A DNA stretch of 33,618 nucleotides from Rodentolepis nana (GCA_900617975.1 UZAE01000146.1:1-33618), one strand, 5' to 3'; positions 20,401 to 31,318 are shown, counted from the stretch's first letter. The notes: generated by a model not told the origin, from the sequence alone. A program made the numbers and translations.

Positions 20401-23400
20401 GGTACAAAGGGGTTGGTGAGAGGAAGTGGCCATCTTGTAACAATGGCCACCACGCCCTCTCACTTCATAGGACCGTGCGATTTAGTTCAAGTTTCTCAAA
20501 GGCCTATACTATCCTGATTGGTTAATCATCTTCCACATTGGTTGGCTAGGTGGCCAGTTAAGTCCACTTCCAATTCTTTGGTGGCAATGGTCCTGGTGAC
20601 TTAAAATATTAATGAAGTCTTACGCTGACTTTTTACTCCTTTTGCCCATTTAGACTATTGTAGATCAACGTATGGGTCAGTCGGTTATTGTTGAAGTTTT
20701 GGACAAAGATAACAGCACCAAAGATGATGAGCTTGGACTGTAAGTGTATAACTCGTTTAAAAAATAACCTCGCCTCTATGGGTTGGAAGGTTAAAATTCT
20801 TCTCATTCATCTTCCCTCCAGAACTACTATACCAATTGAGGACGTTTATCTTAGTGGCAGTATCGACTCGGTAAGCAAGTTTCAATTGTTTTCATCTCCC
20901 TTTAGTAGCTTTGAAACTGTGTTTTCTATTGAGGTATCTATTTAAGCTGGAACTGCTTTATTAATTACAACTCGGAGCGAGGTCAGACATTTTTTACTGT
21001 GACCAGTTGAAGTTCAATTATGATAATCGGTTAGGATCAAAAAGTATTTCTTATTTTAAGTGGTACAATACTTGCTAAACTGGTATTTCACGTTGCGAGC
21101 CTCAAATTTCTTAATTGGGCTCCTCTTTTGAGGGGAAAACTATTGTCAAAGTTGCCTTGTACTTATTGGCCGACTGTCTAACTAGACTTATCGATCTTGT
21201 TGCATTAGTTATTTTATTCCCTTTCAAAGACTGAGGTAATAGAATGATCTTACTAGATACGTAGCAGCTTACTTGACGTGAACATTGAACAGAGGTGAGA
21301 TTGGTGAAATTTTAGTCTTTATTCAAATGACGTTGAATTGAGTGCTCTAATACGGTGGAACTAAACCGTCTCATTTCTTGGTGCTTTACGCATTCGCAGT
21401 CAAGAAGTAGACTTTAATTGACTGAATTATTCGTGGCAGGGATGACTCCTATGCACTTGATCTTAAACGTCCGCAACGACTTTAGTAGCCTTGGAGACGT
21501 TCAAGCCCCAATCACCTAATGTCTGAGTTATTTCCTTTGCTGTCCTATGACACAGACTGAACTGAAACATTTGTTCGCTAAATGGGTGAGTTCTCATTTG
21601 TACCTCCATTTGATAAATGTACTGATTTTTTCATAAGTCTATTTGCCCTGTTGTGATTGGCCAACGTCCACCAACCACCATCGGGACAGTTTGTGGTATA
21701 GGTGCCAGAGTATCCATAAACTCCTGTTTGTATAGTTCGGCTCATAAGAGGATGTGAGGATCTTCCGTGAGTTTGGGGAGTGAATAGGAGGAAATATTTA
21801 TTAGAGTAAACATATTTTAAAATTAAATTCGAATTTACTTTCCTCAGGTTTTGCATATTGAGTTGAATATTTTCGAACATTCCTTTGCCATTTCTTATAC
21901 CTTCTATTATTAGTTTGTAAGTAGTGCCGTCTTTGTTCATTTGTAACTATAGGAATTCACTCCATTTCAGCGCCATTTTCGATCACGTGAGGACTTTTTC
22001 CTTTCTCGCCGCAATTTACCGATGAATTTATAATACCTTTCCTATTTAAACTCTTAACATTCCTTTCTGGTTAGAGTTTTTCTGTAATAGGTTTTGCCAA
22101 ATTTTCATTCGTTGTTTGATTTCCTTGCAAATTTTCACAACTCTTATTATTTTGCAGTTGTGGATTTTCAATCATGCTCTTTGTAGGTTAATTAATCATG
22201 TAGTCGCAACTTCAGGTGGTATTAAATGACTAATTGCATGGGTTTCCAGCATCTCCATGGTCTTTAATGTGGTCTAATTTTTGCTCCTTTTTCTGGCAGA
22301 ACTTTTTGTGGTTATTGGTTTGAACAGGGAGGTTACCATCTTCTTTAGGTCCTTGTTTTACAGTGCTTTGTTCAAATGCCACTTAAAATTAAATGAAGTA
22401 AAGCTAATTTGTGGCGCTGGTTCTATTTTCAACAACTTTTCAATACCACCTCCTAGCTCCCATAACAATTTCTCTTTTATTGAGTTTAAATTACCTTCTT
22501 ATCATTGAAATCTGCAAATCTCGTTGCCTTATCCTGGGTTCGTTCTAATAGCCTAGTTAGGCTTTCATAGCATTTAAGCTTAAAGATAATGCAATTACGC
22601 AAGCATTACCTCAATAAGGGCAAACTAGATGAATGGAGAACATCGAGAATCACCTTACTGATAAAGAATAGTTCACAGATTGATTATAAATGAGGCGATC
22701 TCAAATCTGTTCAGTCCCTGGGTTTAATCGGAATTATCAGGCACCTCTTTCCTAATAGCAACTTAAAATAGGGTATTTGATTGCATACTTTAAAAACTTG
22801 CTTTCTTTTGGTTATCTGTGGTTAGATTGAGCCTAGCAACCCATATTCCACCGCTTTTTTTTGTCCCATTTTTACAGGTTCAAATGTTGGAGGGTGTTAA
22901 AAAGGGGAAGGTGCATCTGAAAATTACGTGGCTGGATCTATCGCCAAACCCTGGGGACTTTGTTGACGTAAGTTCACAATTAATGAAATGTTTGCTTACT
23001 TTTTTATTAGGGACACCATTCAGTGGGGCCTACTTCTTCGTATGTTTGTCAATGAATTTAAAGTCACCGAAATTTGGGCATTCATCAGTAAATTGTTGGC
23101 TTGCATACGTAAAGTATTTTGTTGTTGAAAGTGCCAATGAAGATATTTCACATGACGTTGTTCACGTTTCATTAAAATAGTCTTCCAGATTTTCCTGCAA
23201 ACAAAGTTTCATTTAAATTTCATATGGTCCTTTCCTTCTACTGAAATGGCTAATGCAATTTTCATAATCGAAACCAAAATAGATTTCTCATGATTAAATA
23301 TATCATTGTCTATATTGAATTTAGCTGGAATAGTTTATATTACTAGACAAAAGTGGCATCACCATCGAGAGATTTTGTCCAATCTTAACACCAATTTTTT

Positions 23401-26400
23401 AAACATCAGGTTTTTTGTACAACTTATGCATTTATAACATTTTTTATGTATTGCTTTGTACTGGGACCTCGATTTAATTCGGTCACAACTTGGTATACTA
23501 GGCTGATTTCTAACTGGGATGCAGTTAGAAAACGCCTCTTATCAGGACGAAGAGGAGTATTAGAGGAGGTGCCAAGCAGTGTTTACTACACCAAGAATCC
23601 TATGGAAGAAGGACTAGCAACTGGGTAATTAGGCTCTGGTTCCTAGCTTTTCTTCAGGCTAGACCTTCGAATTATTAGTAAATTTCATCGGGACATAAGA
23701 CAGAAAGAGGGTAAAATTGCCATGAACAGACTTATTGGTAGAATTCGTTGGTTAGAGCAAGACAAATTAAAACGAGTTTGAATAGTATATGATGCTGGTG
23801 GGTGCGATGTATGGTGTGTGCGAGCGCGTGATTCACAGTAGGTGATCAGATCTGGAAGGGATATCCCAAGTTCGATTTTCCAAGAGGTCCAAACAGTTTT
23901 GATTTCAGAAACGCATGAAGCCCAGGTGGAACTTCCGCTAGGCGGTTGCACCAATCATGATTTATGTTGAGTTCCGACTTCTCGTTAATTGAAGTAGTGA
24001 TAAGCAGGAAACGAAATTGGAAAAAAATATATGCATAAATTATAACGAATCAGCTATAGATTTTAAATAATCGTAGAACTTTGCTAAGAGCATGTATTAC
24101 ACGAATTAAGTCACCTGGAAGTAAAGAGGAAGAGGCTACTCTAGTGATTGCCAAGTGAACTTCAATGGATCGCTTTTGCTCTCCCTCTAAAACTGACGTA
24201 TGGGGACTCACCTACAATTTCCTCTAACTATTATAATTGGTAGTTTAATTAACAAATCGAGTGTTGACGAAATTAACTCATAGGAGGATAGAAATTAAAA
24301 ACTGGATATCTGAAATAATAACATTTGCTTATCCCCAAGTTCTGTTTTTTTCCATTTAGGTTGACAGATTGCGACGATCTTCGGGCTCAGATCGAGCAAT
24401 ATACAACAGCTATCTCTTCGTGCGAATCGAAGAGGCCAAGAATTTAATTGTAAGCTCTCTCACCACACACACACACACACCATCACCTTATACTGTTGCT
24501 TGCAATGCAACTTAGCAAAGTAGTCTTTTCACCTACTGCAACTGCAAGTGTATCTAAAGCTCTAGCAATAATGTGGTAGCATTTACTCCTTTAAGTGTAG
24601 TTCTAGTTTTAAAACTCTCAAAACACCACAATTAGACTTCCTTCAATATCGTTTGTGAATTGTGTCCAAATTACCAATGGGAACGTCATTCTACGCAAAT
24701 TTCAGATAGTAATACAAAAGTTTTTCTGGCAACATTTTCCCCACAATGGTACTTTTTAACTTGCAATTTTACTGATTTAAATAAGTTAATAAGCTTTCTT
24801 ATGTACCCTATCTTTATTTATTTGGTCGTATTTTATTCATTTATACATACTTTGTTGAACAGTGTTTGAACTTAGTTTTTAGTAGTGCACATATTTAAGA
24901 AAATTCTTCGATTTTATTGTTCAGTGGAGGGGGTGTGCGATAGACTAACCTCCACGTGGTGCACCCTGGTCTTAAAATTAGTATAACACTAATAAATTAT
25001 AATTACTGAAAGAGGGAATATAAGAAATTTCTGCTAACTTCAAATATTTGAAGTTATTTAAATTCCAATATCTAAATTTCATGTTAGTAAAAAACAGCTT
25101 TATTTTTAAAAAAAGATTTCGCTCAATGGTAACTTGATTTTTATAGCTTACCTTTTGCTATCATACCTTTTTATCATCTATTGTTTCCGTTGGGAAAAAT
25201 ATATTCAAGCTTGAGAGCGTTCATCATTGAATCATAACTAGAAGAGTAATATGCTTTGTATTGCCTATAGCCAACTTATGTGACTACTCCGGATCATAAG
25301 GTAACTCGCTTTTCATTCATTGGTGTTAGATTGGAGCTATAGTGCATCGCCATTTCCATTTCCACCACTCAAATCCAAAATTTGCTTTTTCCATACTAAT
25401 ACTTTTGACAAAGCGGTGACACTTTCATACTTTTGTTTATACTTTCGTTTTGGAGAGTTTACTTTTAAGTTCCTACTTTCCATATTGTGAAGTTATTTTG
25501 TGGCTTTTTCCATTGTCCATTTTAGCGTCTGAAATTCCTGCAAGAACCATCGCCATACTGTGTCCTGCAGATTGGTAACCAGATTCAGAATACTCCTGTT
25601 CGCGAGAAAACCCAAAACCCAATTTGGGAATCGCCTCATCATTTTCTATTCTCAAATCCAGATCTTCAAACTCTTAATATAGAGGCGCGCTACTAAGTTT
25701 ATGGCTGCTAGCTAATGTCAATCTTTGTCTATCGCATTATATATGGTCTATCTTTTGTAGTTGAGAGACAGTAAAACGGAGTTCGTTCTGGGAACTCTTT
25801 CAATTCCGTTGAAGTATCTGAAAGCTGAGAAGAATATGACAATCACTCAGCCATACGCCCTTCAAGCCGCGGGTCCTGATAATGCTACTCTCTATCTTCA
25901 CCTTGAATTAAGAGTAAGTTATGCCCACGTTGTGTTAATTCCTATGCCCCTTACTACCTCTTAATCCACAACTTCGACGCAGTTAGCTGTTTCATGGCTG
26001 TTGTAAGAATACTTTTTTTTTAATAAAAAAGGTTTTTATAAAAAATATTGTTTATGCTCATGGAATGAATCTTTTCTCTTGCGCCACCATAGTAAAGCAT
26101 GTGCTTTACTATGGCTAACGAACTACACATTGTGAGTGGTAGATGTTGTGAAATTAAAATGGCATTGAATTCTCATTAATAGAACCAATGAAATTTTTGA
26201 GAAAGTCATTGAATTACCTCCGTTGCTCATTAACTGTATCGCTTTTGGCACAATTCTTTTTCAAATGGTTCACACTTAAATGTTTATTTACGCAGTTTTC
26301 ATTTGGCATTTAGCGTATATTGGTGTAAAAGTAATGTGCCATACTTGTAAGAATGGTTGAACATGGATCAAAGATAACTGTTATATAGGTACAAATGAGG

Positions 26401-29400
26401 TTTTGAGTTACGCCGCTTCTCTGCAGAATTTGATGTAGGGTGTTTTGTCAACAAACCGCGACACAGGTAAAAGAAGGCATGAGACGATTTGAAATAACAG
26501 GTTTGGAATTTTTACTCCCAACTTGACGAAGTAAAGCGTTTTGTCACATGTTCGTGTATTGCAGGTACCTATATGCATTCCCGAATGTGCTGTAGATTTT
26601 TTTGCATGAAGAAGTCATCTTAATTAGAGATTGTCATAGGACGTGTCGAAACACGTTGAAGATATAAACCTTCACGAAGTTGATTAACCTTGAACAGCGT
26701 ATTCTGAGTACATGGCTAGCGCGGACTTTATGCATTTTTGTGATTAATAGATAGAATAAAATAAGTAAGAAAATAAGCAATTATGACCGTTATTCGATGC
26801 GTTTTTTGTACTTTGTATATTTATAGCCAAACTTTTGACTATGGAGATAGCAGTATAAGATTTTTCCTATGAAATGGTTTATTGAACACTGTAATCGTCT
26901 AGAAAGCTTCTGCCTATCTAAGCCTCCACTCGCTGGGAAATGAGCTTTATTTAAGTTGTTTCTGAGTTTATTTCCCTTTGTTTACTCTGCTTTGTATGAC
27001 TAATTTTTAGGAGCAAAGAGATCCCTTTTTCTGTTTTTTTTTCTTGCTTAACATTTCACAAATGTGTGTTGAGTTTTGAAATACGCGGTTTCAAAGTTCC
27101 CCATTCAATACCTTCTTTCCCGAAAGCGTGTACTTACGGGATTTTTTTCAAAGTTTGCTCACAATGTTTAAGTGCATGCTTTCTCTCATCAGTAATAGGA
27201 AACAAATGAATTTGAGCAGGCTTATTTAAATCACAACAAGAATTGACTGACAGCTTTGGCGTATTCCTTACTATTGCATTATTATAAATAGTCACGTAGG
27301 GGCGAAATATGAAGCTGTGATCGCGTGAAGGCGTCTAATCACTGAAAACTATGAAATAGTTCAATTGAAGGTCATCAATGGACTATTCCATTTTGTTTTA
27401 AAGAACATTTGAGTTAATATTTAGTTATTTTAAGTTTGTCACAAATGTTCACGTTACTTTCATTTGTATTAAGAGCGCCGTGAATAATGTTATTGCCAAT
27501 GATTTTATGATATCAAATGGGTTATCGCTCAAAATCCACCTTTTCCAGTTATAATGGAAAATTTCATAGTCCTGAGTGTATTGGGTGGTCATTACCTCTA
27601 TCAACCTATTAATTTCCAGCTTTATACGCAAATCATCTACCTCCTCCAAAAATCTACACCTGAAAATTCTGTTTCAATCATTTAGGCACTTGTACCTGGG
27701 CCAGATCGACGACCTCCAATTGAGAGCTCATTGCCTGGATCACCAACTAGTGATGAGGACATGAACATTGCGGATGCAACTAAAATAGATGCCGACTCAA
27801 CTTCAAATGATCCTACAGAACCCCCCAAACCTGGTTCCCCTGAGGCAGAAAATGTTGTGCGTCATCGTCATCATGGATTCAAGGTAATTTCTTCGTACTA
27901 CTTCTAACCCTTTTTGTTCTCTCCGCGTATTTTCGTCTCCGCTCCTTTTCAGTGGATGAAATTCCACCAGATGGACTATTTCCAATCACATACTTTTGCG
28001 TAACTATAGAGCTAGGACTTAGTATAGTAGTTATATTATTGCATAAGTCTATTGTTCCCTTCAATCCACTCTACTGACTTTGGCCAACTGTTTCTATTTG
28101 CAATTGTGGGTTTATTGACCCATTAAAGCATTAAATGTATTTTCACTTTGCATATTAGATATGATGTGTTTGGCTTGCTCGGTGTGGTTCGTTGTGGTCT
28201 GTTTTCTAGCTCCATTTTACCCCCCCCCATCTCTACGTCAATAATCTTCTCTTTTGGTGCCATTTCCTTCATTATGTTGTGTATTATGTTTATCTAGTCA
28301 GTTGTGCTTTTTACGCACTTTGTGTATTTCGTATTGGTTTAGGCGAAAGTGCGATCTTTTCGTCACCGCAGAAAGATTACCACATTTGTCCCACTCCCTA
28401 TCCAGGTTCGTATTGTCCGGTACTCGTTAATTTCTCTTACTGACAAGCTAAACCCCCAATCTACTATTAGATTTACACTAGTTACATAAACGTGATGTAT
28501 AGAGGTGACTTCTCTTTTGTTGCGTTATATACTATCTACTAACACGAATTCAGTAGCGTTTATTAAATAGGAATGTTTGAAGTTGTGTTTACTAAGTCTC
28601 TTATAGACCTTCTCCTTTTTAACAGGGCAATGATGGCAATATGCAGACGATGGTAGCTCCGCCAGATCCAGCAGGTCGTATTAGACTGACAATTCGCTAC
28701 GATGTTAACCTGGAGATCTTGACAGTTACCATTGAAAGTGCTGAGTATGTGCCTAGTCGAGTGTTTGACATTTGAATCCTTAATTATCCTATTCTATGCT
28801 GCAATATTCACAAGCCTGCATAAAGCCTGACTTTGACTTTTGTGTTATAATGTAACAAATTTGTCGAAAGTTTACATTAGAATTTGGTTTGCTTCATCTA
28901 TGGTCAATAATTTTCAAAGCTACTTGTCTCATTTACATTCATTCATAATTGTAATTTTTTAACGAATGTATCTGAAGGTATTTAATTTTTTTCAGAGAGC
29001 TACTTGGCGTGGACAAGGATGGTCTCTCTGATCCTTACGTGAAGTTGAGCCTTATAGATGGATGTGGTCACACAGTCGGTGACTCAAAGAAAACCAAGCC
29101 TGTGAAGAATGACCTCAATCCACAATTTAACGAAAGGTATTTCCTATCGCTTTCGCATATTTTACATTTTCTGTTATGAACTAAGCACTCTTATGGCTAA
29201 ATATTTCAGAAAGAGGATTAAGAGTATTGACTAGCACTTCCTATCTCTAATAACCCAAAATAATTGGATGTCTAATACATCCATTATGAGGCCGATTAAC
29301 TATCACTTATGACAATTCTTAGGCTGGAGGTATCAATCAGTTATTTGGTGGGTGTACTTACAAGACTGCGTTCCATGAATTATTCAAGCACAAAGTGTTA

Positions 29401-31318
29401 ACGTGCGACTCAGGTCCGTCAGTCTTTCTTTTGTAAAGCTACACGTACTCGGGCCAAATAAAATGAGGGGCAAGGACCTACAGCTCAAAGAGATATTTTA
29501 TTAGGAAATTAGAATTGTCTGTATTGGCTGTATGGTTAAAAAATATTGTTGAGGTATTATTGGGTTTAAACACCCAGATTTGAGCGTAGAACCCTCGTAA
29601 TGGATAGTTCTATTGGCAGTATTGTCTATACCATTCGGACAGGTGGATGTTTAGCTTAAAGGAAATTGTTTGAGAAACGGTATGGTGGTGGTTGATTGTT
29701 AGGATTTAGGATTTTAACGCCTGTCAAATTCCTCGTCTTCATACTTACGTTCATGCATTAATTGATTTATTGACCAGGTGAAAATCATCTAATAACCAAT
29801 GACTGGGGAGCTTTTAATTCCAGTGGTCCCGTTAACTTTGATTTTCCTCTTTGATTGTATTTCTCATCAGATGGACCTTCGTATTCCCCATCACTTTTTT
29901 TCCTGATCCTGAATGTTTACGTCATAGTGGCTCTGCGTACAGATAGAAGTGTGAGAAAGCATTGAGAGGCTTCATAATCTTTCGTTGATATGCTTCATAA
30001 ATTATTTCTTTTTTTTCGTTCAGCTTCGAGTTCTCTGTAAATTCTGAAGTTTTGGGTACGTGCAAACTGTGTGTGAATGTAAAGAACCATGTGGGAGTGC
30101 TTCAGCGTGGCTCACACACTCGCGAGTTGGGATTTGTTGTGCTGACTCTCAAGTCTCTCAAAGATGGCGTTGGATTCACGGAATGGCAAGTTTGGCTTTT
30201 TTTTCGACATGGTTCCATTAACTTTATAAAGTTATGTTTTATATGACGAGGATTACTATAATCGAGTGCAAAGTTCATTGCCATTTTGGAAAATGAGCCT
30301 TAATTAAACTCATTTATGCTGTTGATACTGCTATTGAGTGGATGTTACTGGGGTAAATTGGCGAACATGAACGCATTAAGATGTTATGCCGGACTATCAT
30401 ATGACATTTTAATTGGTGGTAGCTAAAAAAAAGTTCCTAAAGCAAATTACGACCCAACCAGAGGTGAAAATCAATAGTAATCACACTGACACTGAGTGTT
30501 CAGGTGTTACGACTATTGGCCCTTTCCTGCTTTTCGTCTTTCCCATTTTTCTTCTATTTGTCCTCTCTCTCCCTGTTCCTTTCTGCATTTGTGCCAGTGT
30601 TGATAAAAATAGTGTGCTTTCTCTGCCGACTCATGCAACCATTACAGTTGTTCCCTTGTTTTCTTTAAAGATTTTCGCATGTTTTTGTTGCAATTATAGG
30701 CTAATTGATGAATAATAGAGCGTTCGTACCGCTCAAAAAGAAATTGGAAAAATTGTGGTGGTATTAGATCATGTGTCAATAAATAGCTCTGAAGGGGTTG
30801 AGGGGGAGGGGGGGGGGGGGGGGGGGGTGTGAAATATGGAAGGTGTAAGTTCTCTGCCTTGAATAGCTATCGTCTTAATAAGTTTCGAATTCGAATCTTA
30901 CCAAATTGCCGCACATTTCACTATTAACCAGGTCTGTCAGTCTATCATCAATTATTTCTGACCCCTATTACTCCATCACATACCAATATGATCCTAAGTT
31001 TGAAGCGTGGAAATGTTAGTCCGTGATGGGATGAAAATATATCTTTCACGTTTACTCCCATTTTCCGTCTTCGCTCTATTAATCTGGCAATAATTTTTGC
31101 CAAGTTAGTATTTTTAATTAATCATTTTTATTCATCCCTTGACGCGATCCCTTACAATCAGGGTTATCTTCGCATCTCCTCGGAAGTAAAAATCTTACTC
31201 TAATTTCGCAATATTTGATCCCTGTACTCTTATTTGATTGCGAAATCGACACGCGCGCGTAACTGGGTTCGTGTATTCGTTTTTTTGTAGGTACTGGTTG
31301 CACAAATCCAAGGATTAG
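16366..31318 (+). CDS. Extended synaptotagmin (E-Syt2-like), 19 coding exons
   Basis: ER-anchored tether that binds the plasma membrane through C2 domains and moves glycerolipids through its SMP domain at ER-plasma-membrane contacts (family knowledge). Reconstructed coding exons: 16366-16907, 16941-17007, 17086-17175, 17214-17269, 17346-17466, 18525-18624, 20004-20074, 20654-20739, 20822-20870, 22878-22967, 24360-24449, 25526-25684, 25761-25913, 27686-27883, 28343-28405, 28626-28744, 28996-29136, 30024-30185, 31291-31318. All phases join without a stop, giving 794 residues: membrane hairpin (about 22-58), SMP (91-292), C2A (293-412), C2B (441-558), linker (559-661), C2C (662-790). The ATG at 16366 is chosen because the frame runs straight into the hairpin; the GTG two codons earlier is not a start. 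Three C2 domains match vertebrate ESYT2/3, whereas ESYT1 has five. Human ESYT2 is somewhat longer, mainly in the linker. Introns 12 and 18 appear to have GC donors. All other introns are GT-AG. Confidence 0.95.
18525..22967 (+). other. E-Syt exons 6-10: C2A domain
   Basis: Residues 293-424. Starts GAVRIEIISANDL, then SDPYCIVRVG, NPTWNECFE, VIVEVLDKD and finally VHLKITWLDLSPNPGD. The acidic calcium-ligand positions are filled: D309, D319 (in SDPY), D366, D368 and D373/D374. C2A should therefore bind calcium as in vertebrate E-Syt2. Introns are 1379, 579, 82 and 2007 nt (intron 5 before it is 1058). Intron 7 contains a strong inverted repeat at 20416-20463. Intron 9 contains a 120-codon minus-strand open frame (21578-21940) that I do not recognise and do not call. 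Confidence 0.92.
20416..20463. repeat. Two-segment perfect inverted repeat in E-Syt intron 7
   Basis: GTGAGAGG (20416-20423) pairs with CCTCTCAC (20456-20463), and GTGGCCAT (20426-20433) pairs with ATGGCCAC (20443-20450). A 2/5-nt internal loop separates the two stems and the apical loop is 9 nt. In RNA this would be a stable 48-nt hairpin. Confidence 0.85.
24464..24481. repeat. (CA)n microsatellite
   Basis: Short CACACA run of about 18 bp just inside E-Syt intron 11, about 15 nt after the donor. Confidence 0.9.
24935..24969 (-). repeat. Fourth copy of the 35-bp repeat, inverted
   Basis: Reverse complement of the unit at 7845-8000 with a single change (the donor-like GTAAGT reads GTTAGT on the minus strand). 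It lies in E-Syt intron 11, antisense to the gene, so its donor-like motif would not compete with E-Syt splicing. The CCACGTGG palindrome is intact. Confidence 0.92.
26087..26114. repeat. Perfect short hairpin in E-Syt intron 13
   Basis: CCATAGTAAAGC and GCTTTACTATGG are perfect reverse complements separated by ATGT, a 12-bp stem with a 4-nt loop (13 bp if the outer loop bases pair). The surrounding intron is otherwise plain AT-rich DNA. It is too short for a typical microRNA precursor and has no obvious transposon ends. Confidence 0.9.
27686..28405 (+). other. E-Syt exons 14-15: acidic/proline then basic linker
   Basis: Residues 559-645 between C2B and C2C. Exon 14 (66 codons) is Pro/Ser/Asp-rich and disordered and ends with the basic VVRHRHHGFK. 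Exon 15 (21 codons, 63 nt) continues with AKVRSFRHRRKITTF. Together, residues 617-635 form a dense His/Arg/Lys patch that could contact acidic lipids (inference). Both exons begin and end in phase 0, so either could be skipped without a frameshift. Vertebrate ESYT2 has a longer Ser/Pro-rich linker at this point. Intron 13 before exon 14 is 1772 nt, intron 14 is 459 nt and intron 15 is 220 nt. A 9-base C run (28220-28228) lies in intron 14. Confidence 0.9.
28626..31318 (+). other. E-Syt exons 16-19: C2C domain and C-terminus
   Basis: Residues 646-794. C2C opens with GRIRLTIRYDVNLEILTVTI. It keeps VDKDGLSDPYVKLSL, where the family's acidic residues are present, and a lysine cluster DSKKTKPVKN (714-723), as expected for the phosphoinositide-binding C2C that anchors E-Syt2 to the plasma membrane. 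NPQFNESFEFSV and ELGFVVLTLKSL follow. The last exons join as GFTEW|YWLHKSKD, paralleling the conserved W-T-Q-W-Y-x-L ending, if the donor is the GC at 30186. A GT four bases later (30190) would instead give a Q and a 26-residue tail stopping at 31371. Introns 16, 17 and 18 are 251, 887 and 1105 nt. Intron 18 contains a 20-base G run. Confidence 0.88.
30808..30827 (+). repeat. 20-base homopolymeric G tract in E-Syt intron 18
   Basis: Uninterrupted run preceded by GAGGGGGA; together a strong candidate for G-quadruplex formation on the sense RNA. Length in the assembly may be unreliable. Confidence 0.95.

Larger units (their letters stand above)
24360..25913 (+). other. E-Syt exons 11-13: C2B domain, calcium ligands lost
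   Basis: Residues 425-558. Exon 11 carries the C2A-C2B spacer (VDRLRRSSGSDRAIY) and the first C2B strand YLFVRIEEAKNL. Exon 12 has PSPYCVLQIG at 462-471, where the usual SDPY aspartate is replaced, and NPIWESPHHFLF. Exon 13 has LRDSKTEFVLGTLSIPL, lacking the DxDxxDD ligand loop, then KNMTITQPYAL and GPDNATLYLHLELR. Vertebrate ESYT2 C2B has the same features (RDEQHQ-type loop), so this is a non-calcium C2B and not a damaged one. Intron 10 is 1392 nt and intron 11 is 1076 nt. Intron 12 is 76 nt with a GC donor. Intron 11 holds a CA microsatellite and the inverted 35-bp repeat. Confidence 0.92.

Noticed and set aside
23446..23631. ATG-initiated 60-codon frame in E-Syt intron 10 as an alternative first exon
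   Set aside because: Its only good donor (ACTGG|GTAATT) leaves phase 2, while exon 11 needs phase 0; joining would shift frame and stop early.
23685..23954. 89-codon minus frame in E-Syt intron 10
   Set aside because: Ser/Thr-rich without motif, interrupted by simple GT/GC-rich sequence on the other strand; more likely chance or repeat debris.
25685..25698. Extension of E-Syt exon 12 through ARY to the TAA
   Set aside because: It would truncate the protein in the middle of C2B, and exon 13 continues the conserved sequence immediately without those residues.
8217..29432. Shared 16-mer CGTCAGTCTTTCTTTT at 8217-8232 and 29417-29432
   Set aside because: Low-complexity pyrimidine sequence with no similarity in the flanks; plausible by chance in this composition.
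30190..30246. Read-through of exon 18 as the true E-Syt C-terminus
   Set aside because: The added residues (VWLFFRHGS...) are unlike any E-Syt end, whereas splicing to 31291 restores the conserved W-Y-x-L and is followed by a poly(A) signal. Intron retention remains possible as a minor form.
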